A stretch of DNA of 59,893 nt from Candidatus Nanopelagicales bacterium (GTDB taxonomy: Bacteria; Actinomycetota; Actinomycetes; S36-B12). Positions 56,621 through 59,893 of this stretch are shown here, in pieces; position 1 is the stretch's first letter; the number at the start of each line of letters is the position of its first letter. Both the position numbers and the translations under genes were made by a program. The stretch covers positions 113,897 to 173,789 of the forward strand of contig JANRCR010000040.1 in NCBI GenBank assembly GCA_030726915.1. Reading direction: 5' to 3'. Below the pieces are notes generated by a model, which was given only the letters and a program-made list of their open reading frames with translations, was not told the origin of the DNA and made no database searches.

Positions 56621-57494
56621 CGCCGCAACCCACGCCGTTTCCGAACTTGCCACCGTCACGGCGGAGCCGGGCGTGCCGAAGCCGGATCCCCTGCTGGTCG
56701 CCGACAAGGTTAACCGCCACTTCGGCGGCCTGGTCGCCGTGGACGTCGATCACGTCGAGATCCAGCGCGGATCCATCACCGCCCTCATCGGCCCCAACGG
56801 TGCCGGTAAGACGACGTTCTTCAATGTCCTCAGCGGCTTCGACAAGGCCGATGCGGGGTCGTGGACTTTTGCCGGCAACACCGTGACCAATACCCCGCCC
56901 CATCGACTGGCGCGCAAGGGCATGGTGCGAACCTTCCAATTGACCAAGAGCCTGTCCCGGCTCACGGTTCTCGACAACATGCTCCTCGGTGCCGGTGGCC
57001 AGACCGGCGAGGGCATGCTGGCATCCCTTTTCCCATTCACATGGCGATCCCAGGAGACCAAGAACACCGAGCGGGCGATGGTCCTCCTGGAGCGCTTCAG
57101 CCTGGCTTCCAAGTCCAAAGACTTTGCCGGGTCCCTCTCTGGTGGTCAGCGCAAACTCCTCGAAATGGCCCGAGCCCTGATGCTCCAGCCCGAACTCATC
57201 ATGCTCGATGAGCCCATGGCAGGAGTCAACCCGGCGCTCAAGCAGAGTTTGCTCGATCACATCCGGGACATCCGGGAGCAAGGCACCACTGTCCTCTTCG
57301 TCGAGCACGATATGGACATGGTCCGTGACGTGAGCGACTGGGTGATCGTCATGGCCCAGGGTCAGATCATCGCCGAGGGTCGACCCGAGATCGTGATGCA
57401 GGATCAGCGGGTCATCGATGCCTACCTTGGGGCGCACCACGACCAGGAGCTCACCGCGAGTGGTGGGTCACTTACTGAGGAGGTGACGTCATGA
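56610..57494 (+). CDS. livG: LivG-type ABC ATPase
   Basis: A 294-residue ATPase. Walker A is LIGPNGAGKTTFFNVL, signature LSGGQRKLLEMARALM, Walker B LIMLDEPMAGVNP and H-loop VLFVEHDMDMV. The phrase MVRTFQLTKSLSRLTVLDNM is typical of LivG. A 25-residue N-terminal extension precedes the domain. It is coupled to livF through ATGA. Confidence 0.96.
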   Translation: MPNSAATHAVSELATVTAEPGVPKPDPLLVADKVNRHFGGLVAVDVDHVEIQRGSITALIGPNGAGKTTFFNVLSGFDKADAGSWTFAGNTVTNTPPHRLARKGMVRTFQLTKSLSRLTVLDNMLLGAGGQTGEGMLASLFPFTWRSQETKNTERAMVLLERFSLASKSKDFAGSLSGGQRKLLEMARALMLQPELIMLDEPMAGVNPALKQSLLDHIRDIREQGTTVLFVEHDMDMVRDVSDWVIVMAQGQIIAEGRPEIVMQDQRVIDAYLGAHHDQELTASGGSLTEEVTS

Positions 57495-58348
57495 GCGGCT
57501 TCGATCCGAGGGCGGGAGTGCGACCCGGTGACGAAAACGATCCGAGTGAACTGCCTGTCTTCGAACAGGACATTGACCTCAACGCCGAACAACGCGACAC
57601 ACCGGGTGCTCTCGTGCCCGAGGCGCAGGACTACGTTCTGCTCGCGGATGAGCTCACAGCGGGCTATTTCCCCGGGGTCAACATCCTCAATAGCTGCTCA
57701 CTCACCGCCAAGGACGGCGAACTCGTCGGCATCATCGGCCCCAACGGCGCTGGCAAGTCCACTCTCCTCAAGGCGATGTTCGGGCTCGTCCACGTGAACA
57801 CGGGCCGAGTCACGCTCCGCGGGCGCGACATCACCAATCTGCGCGCTGATGTCCTCGTCAAAGAGGGTGTCGGTTTCGTGCCCCAGAACAACAACGTCTT
57901 CCCCTCCCTCACCATCGAGGAGAACTTCCAGGTCGGCTGCTACCAGAATCCCAAGCTCTTCAACCAGCAGTTCGAACGTGTTGTCTCGATTTTCCCCACC
58001 ATGGCGGATCGACGTAAACAGCGCGCCGGGTCCCTCTCCGGTGGCGAGCGCCAGATGGTAGCAATGGGCAGGGCCTTGATGATGGACCCCAATGTGTTGC
58101 TTCTCGACGAACCCAGCGCTGGCCTCTCCCCCGCTTTGCAGGATGAGGTGTTTGTGCACGTCAAGGGCATCAATACAGCGGGTGTCACGGTCGTCATCGT
58201 CGAGCAGAACGCCGCGCGCTGCCTGCAGATCGTGGATCGCGCCTACGTGCTGGACCAGGGGACCAACGCGTACACGGGCACCGGCAAGGAGCTCGCCAAT
58301 GATCCCAAGGTCATCGAGCTCTACCTCGGCACCCTCGCCAAGGCCTAG
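57491..58348 (+). CDS. livF: LivF-type ABC ATPase
   Basis: A 285-residue ATPase. Walker A is IIGPNGAGKSTLLKAMFG, signature LSGGERQMVAMGRALM, Walker B VLLLDEPSAGLSP and H-loop VVIVEQNAARCL, where Gln replaces the usual His as in LivF. A 50-residue acidic N-terminal extension (DENDPSELPVFEQDIDLNAEQ in pieces) is longer than usual. The stop shares CTAG with the convergent binding-protein gene. Confidence 0.96.
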   Translation: MSGFDPRAGVRPGDENDPSELPVFEQDIDLNAEQRDTPGALVPEAQDYVLLADELTAGYFPGVNILNSCSLTAKDGELVGIIGPNGAGKSTLLKAMFGLVHVNTGRVTLRGRDITNLRADVLVKEGVGFVPQNNNVFPSLTIEENFQVGCYQNPKLFNQQFERVVSIFPTMADRRKQRAGSLSGGERQMVAMGRALMMDPNVLLLDEPSAGLSPALQDEVFVHVKGINTAGVTVVIVEQNAARCLQIVDRAYVLDQGTNAYTGTGKELANDPKVIELYLGTLAKA

Positions 58349-59697
58349 GGAAGCGGGACCTCGAACGGCCCGATCACCTCGACCGGCCTGAGTTTCGTGT
58401 TCGTCACGTAGCGCACGATCTCGACAGTCGCCCACCGGGCATCGCCGAACTCATTGAATTCTCGCGAGCCGGCCGAGCCCTCGTAGTGCGGTTGGCCACC
58501 AGACTCGATGACCGCAAGACAATCGGAGTACGTGCCGCAACTGCGACTGCCCGAGGTGGCACTGGCAACCGCGGGGAGCGCCTTGGCGATTGCCCCGCCG
58601 TCGGCGCAGTCGGCGTACGCAGCAGCGAGGGCGACAAGGATCGTTGCGTCGTAGGCCTCGGCGGCATAGGCGAATGTGGTCAGGTCAGGCACCTGCTTGA
58701 GGAGGCGTCGGTGGAAGTCCTTCAGGTCCACCGACGGATCGCCCGTGGGCACGGCACCCACCACACCCGCCATGGCGTCCTCGGGCAGGCCCGCATAACC
58801 CGTCGTGGACACACTTCCCTCGGTAAGGAACACCTGAACGTCTTGCGGGCCGATGCCCTGGCGGGTCATCTCGCGCAGGATGTTGGCCGCCTCGTCGAAG
58901 CCCGCGATAAGGACGAACTCGGGGTCCGTCGCCGCGATCTCCCCCACCGCACCGGCGAAGCTCAAGGCGTCGGGCTCGTACGTGATCGACACATCCACGG
59001 CCTCACCTGATGCGACGTATGCGTCCTCGAAGGCGCTCTGGATTCCCATGCCGTAGGGGTCCGCTCGCGCGATCGTAGCCCCGGAGGTCAATCCGAGACC
59101 CTCCGCGACCGTTGCCAGCGCGGATCCCTGGGCGACGTCCGACGCAGCCATGCGGAAGTAGAGTCCCTGGTCGGGGTAGTCCGTCAGGCCCGGGCCGGTG
59201 TTGGCGGGTGAGATAAGTACGACGCCGGCCTCGATGGTCTGGTCGATCACCGTGATGGTCACCGTCGAGGCGGCAGGTCCAACGATCGCCTGTGCTCCGC
59301 TCGCGACCTGGCTCGTGACGGCCTCAGCCGCGATACCGGTCCTGGCGTCTCCGGAGTCCCCGGCCAGGTAGGTCACGGGCTGCTCGAGCACCCCGCCCGC
59401 GGAGTCAATATCGGCCAGGGCGAGATCGATCGCTGTCGCGCCGGCTGGCCCGAGAAACGCCAGATCACCGGTCAGGGGCAGCAGGCTGCCCATGACGAGA
59501 TCGGTGGATGTACACGGCACGACACTGGGAGGTGCAGGTGCAGCCGCACTCGCGGCGCCAGGGTCCGTGGTGACCCCTGCGGAGGTGCTGGCATTGCCCT
59601 GTGTCGACGACCGTTGCACCGCAAACACGGCGATGGCCGCGACGGCGACCAGGACCGCAGCCAGGCCCACAGCCCAGAGCACCCCTCGTGACCGCAC
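58345..59697 (-). CDS. Branched-chain amino acid-type substrate-binding protein
   Basis: A 450-residue exported binding protein (type I periplasmic fold). A hydrophobic N-terminal helix (residues 5-28) is a signal or membrane anchor; there is no clear lipobox. After a Ser/Thr/Ala linker the domain shows MGSLLPLTGDLAFLGPAGATA, IVGPAASTVT and YFRMAASDVAQG, which line the ligand pocket in this family. It faces the liv operon from the other strand and presumably feeds it. The ligand (amino acid, amide, urea or other) cannot be read. GTG at 59697, with GAGGG upstream. Confidence 0.92.
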   Translation of the reverse strand: MRSRGVLWAVGLAAVLVAVAAIAVFAVQRSSTQGNASTSAGVTTDPGAASAAAPAPPSVVPCTSTDLVMGSLLPLTGDLAFLGPAGATAIDLALADIDSAGGVLEQPVTYLAGDSGDARTGIAAEAVTSQVASGAQAIVGPAASTVTITVIDQTIEAGVVLISPANTGPGLTDYPDQGLYFRMAASDVAQGSALATVAEGLGLTSGATIARADPYGMGIQSAFEDAYVASGEAVDVSITYEPDALSFAGAVGEIAATDPEFVLIAGFDEAANILREMTRQGIGPQDVQVFLTEGSVSTTGYAGLPEDAMAGVVGAVPTGDPSVDLKDFHRRLLKQVPDLTTFAYAAEAYDATILVALAAAYADCADGGAIAKALPAVASATSGSRSCGTYSDCLAVIESGGQPHYEGSAGSREFNEFGDARWATVEIVRYVTNTKLRPVEVIGPFEVPLP

Positions 59698-59747
59698 GAC
59701 AACCCTCGCCCCCTCGGCACTCGAATGGCCTGACTGGCCCCCCTTCC

Positions 59748-59753
59748 ACCCTA
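59748..59753 (-). promoter_or_regulatory. Candidate -10 of the binding-protein gene
   Basis: TAGGGT on the minus strand, giving a leader of about 43 bases that includes GAGGG. TACCTA, overlapping it, is an alternative. No -35 stands out. Confidence 0.4.
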
Positions 59754-59820
59754 GGTATCCCCGTCACGCGCGGACGTCGTGACACACGGGAGGAATGCGG
59801 GACCACACGTCCCCCACACG

Positions 59821-59856
59821 CGGTTGGCCCGGCCCCCAAGGGGGCCGGGCCAACCG
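59821..59856. terminator. Strong 17-bp perfect hairpin between two binding-protein genes
   Basis: The arms at 59821-59837 and 59840-59856 are perfectly complementary over 17 bases, with only AA between them. It begins 17 bases after the end of the gene at the right edge (minus strand). It has no T-tract on either side, as is usual for strong stem-only terminators in high-GC actinobacteria. It probably ends transcription of the edge gene; it could also stabilise that mRNA. Confidence 0.65.
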
Positions 59857-59873
59857 ATATACCAACGTGCGAC

Positions 59874-59893
59874 TTACGGGACGGGAACCTCGA
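59874..59893 (-). CDS. C-terminal end of a probable second substrate-binding protein
   Basis: The last six codons of a minus-strand frame end in E-V-P-V-P-stop (TAA at 59876-59874), preceded by two bases that fit Phe. The complete binding protein next door ends G-P-F-E-V-P-L-P-stop. The match in ending, strand and context suggests a tandem paralog. Only 20 bases are visible, so this is tentative. Confidence 0.5.

Overview
The window is a gene-dense, high-GC (around 60% or more by eye) chromosomal segment of an actinobacterium (Actinomycetota, probably class Actinomycetes). The evidence is the gene set: RbpA, WhiA, OpcA next to zwf, a sufR-sufB-sufD-ferredoxin-sufC-sufS-sufU operon, an AftD-like arabinofuranosyltransferase, DUF3068 and DUF2613 proteins, and many leaderless promoters. 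A genus cannot be named from the sequence alone. I see no phage, IS element, CRISPR array, tRNA or rRNA. About 50 protein genes are packed with 4-base overlaps, and no gene-free stretch exceeds about 220 bases once starts are corrected.

Layout. 1-6002 (minus): iron-sulfur assembly operon headed by its repressor SufR, with a match to the SufR operator on the sufR start codon; sufU runs off the left edge. 6101-9821: a divergent ABC exporter pair, then heme A synthase (ctaA) and, convergent to it, heme O synthase (ctaB). 9921-16312 (plus): pentose phosphate operon tkt-tal-zwf-opcA-pgl. 16335-25560 (minus): Rieske lipoprotein, uvrC, rapZ, yvcK, whiA, gap, pgk, tpiA, secG, rbpA. 25570-34444: uvrA with a divergent MBL hydrolase, then GNAT, two TerC proteins, uvrB and coaE. 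34455-37709: a GT-C-like membrane protein and rpsA.

37923-50927 is a cell-envelope glycan island lying between rpsA and polA, which are neighbours in many actinobacteria. It holds DUF3068, an acyltransferase, an AftD-like enzyme, a methyltransferase, a GT4 glycosyltransferase, a 47-residue DUF2613 protein, a large membrane protein, a Wzx/MATE-like flippase and a lipoprotein alpha/beta hydrolase. From memory, the gene set resembles the Rv0224c-Rv0236c region of Mycobacterium tuberculosis. 50963-54111: polA and a divergent hotdog thioesterase. 54331-59893: a branched-chain amino acid type ABC transporter (livH-livM-livG-livF) whose LivH carries a secreted beta-sandwich-like domain at its N-terminus. 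A convergent substrate-binding protein follows, and the last bases look like the end of a second one.

Gene starts fall into two classes. Genes inside operons have Shine-Dalgarno sites or ATGA/GTGA/TGATG overlaps. At least ten promoter-proximal genes instead have a -10 hexamer (usually TAGGCT or a variant) 6-7 bases before the start codon, meaning leaderless mRNAs. This pattern was used to choose the starts of uvrA and the MBL gene. The most interesting items are the SufR operator, the mirror-image leaderless promoters of uvrA/MBL, the LivH fusion, the envelope island with its overlapping genes, and the tiny DUF2613 gene.
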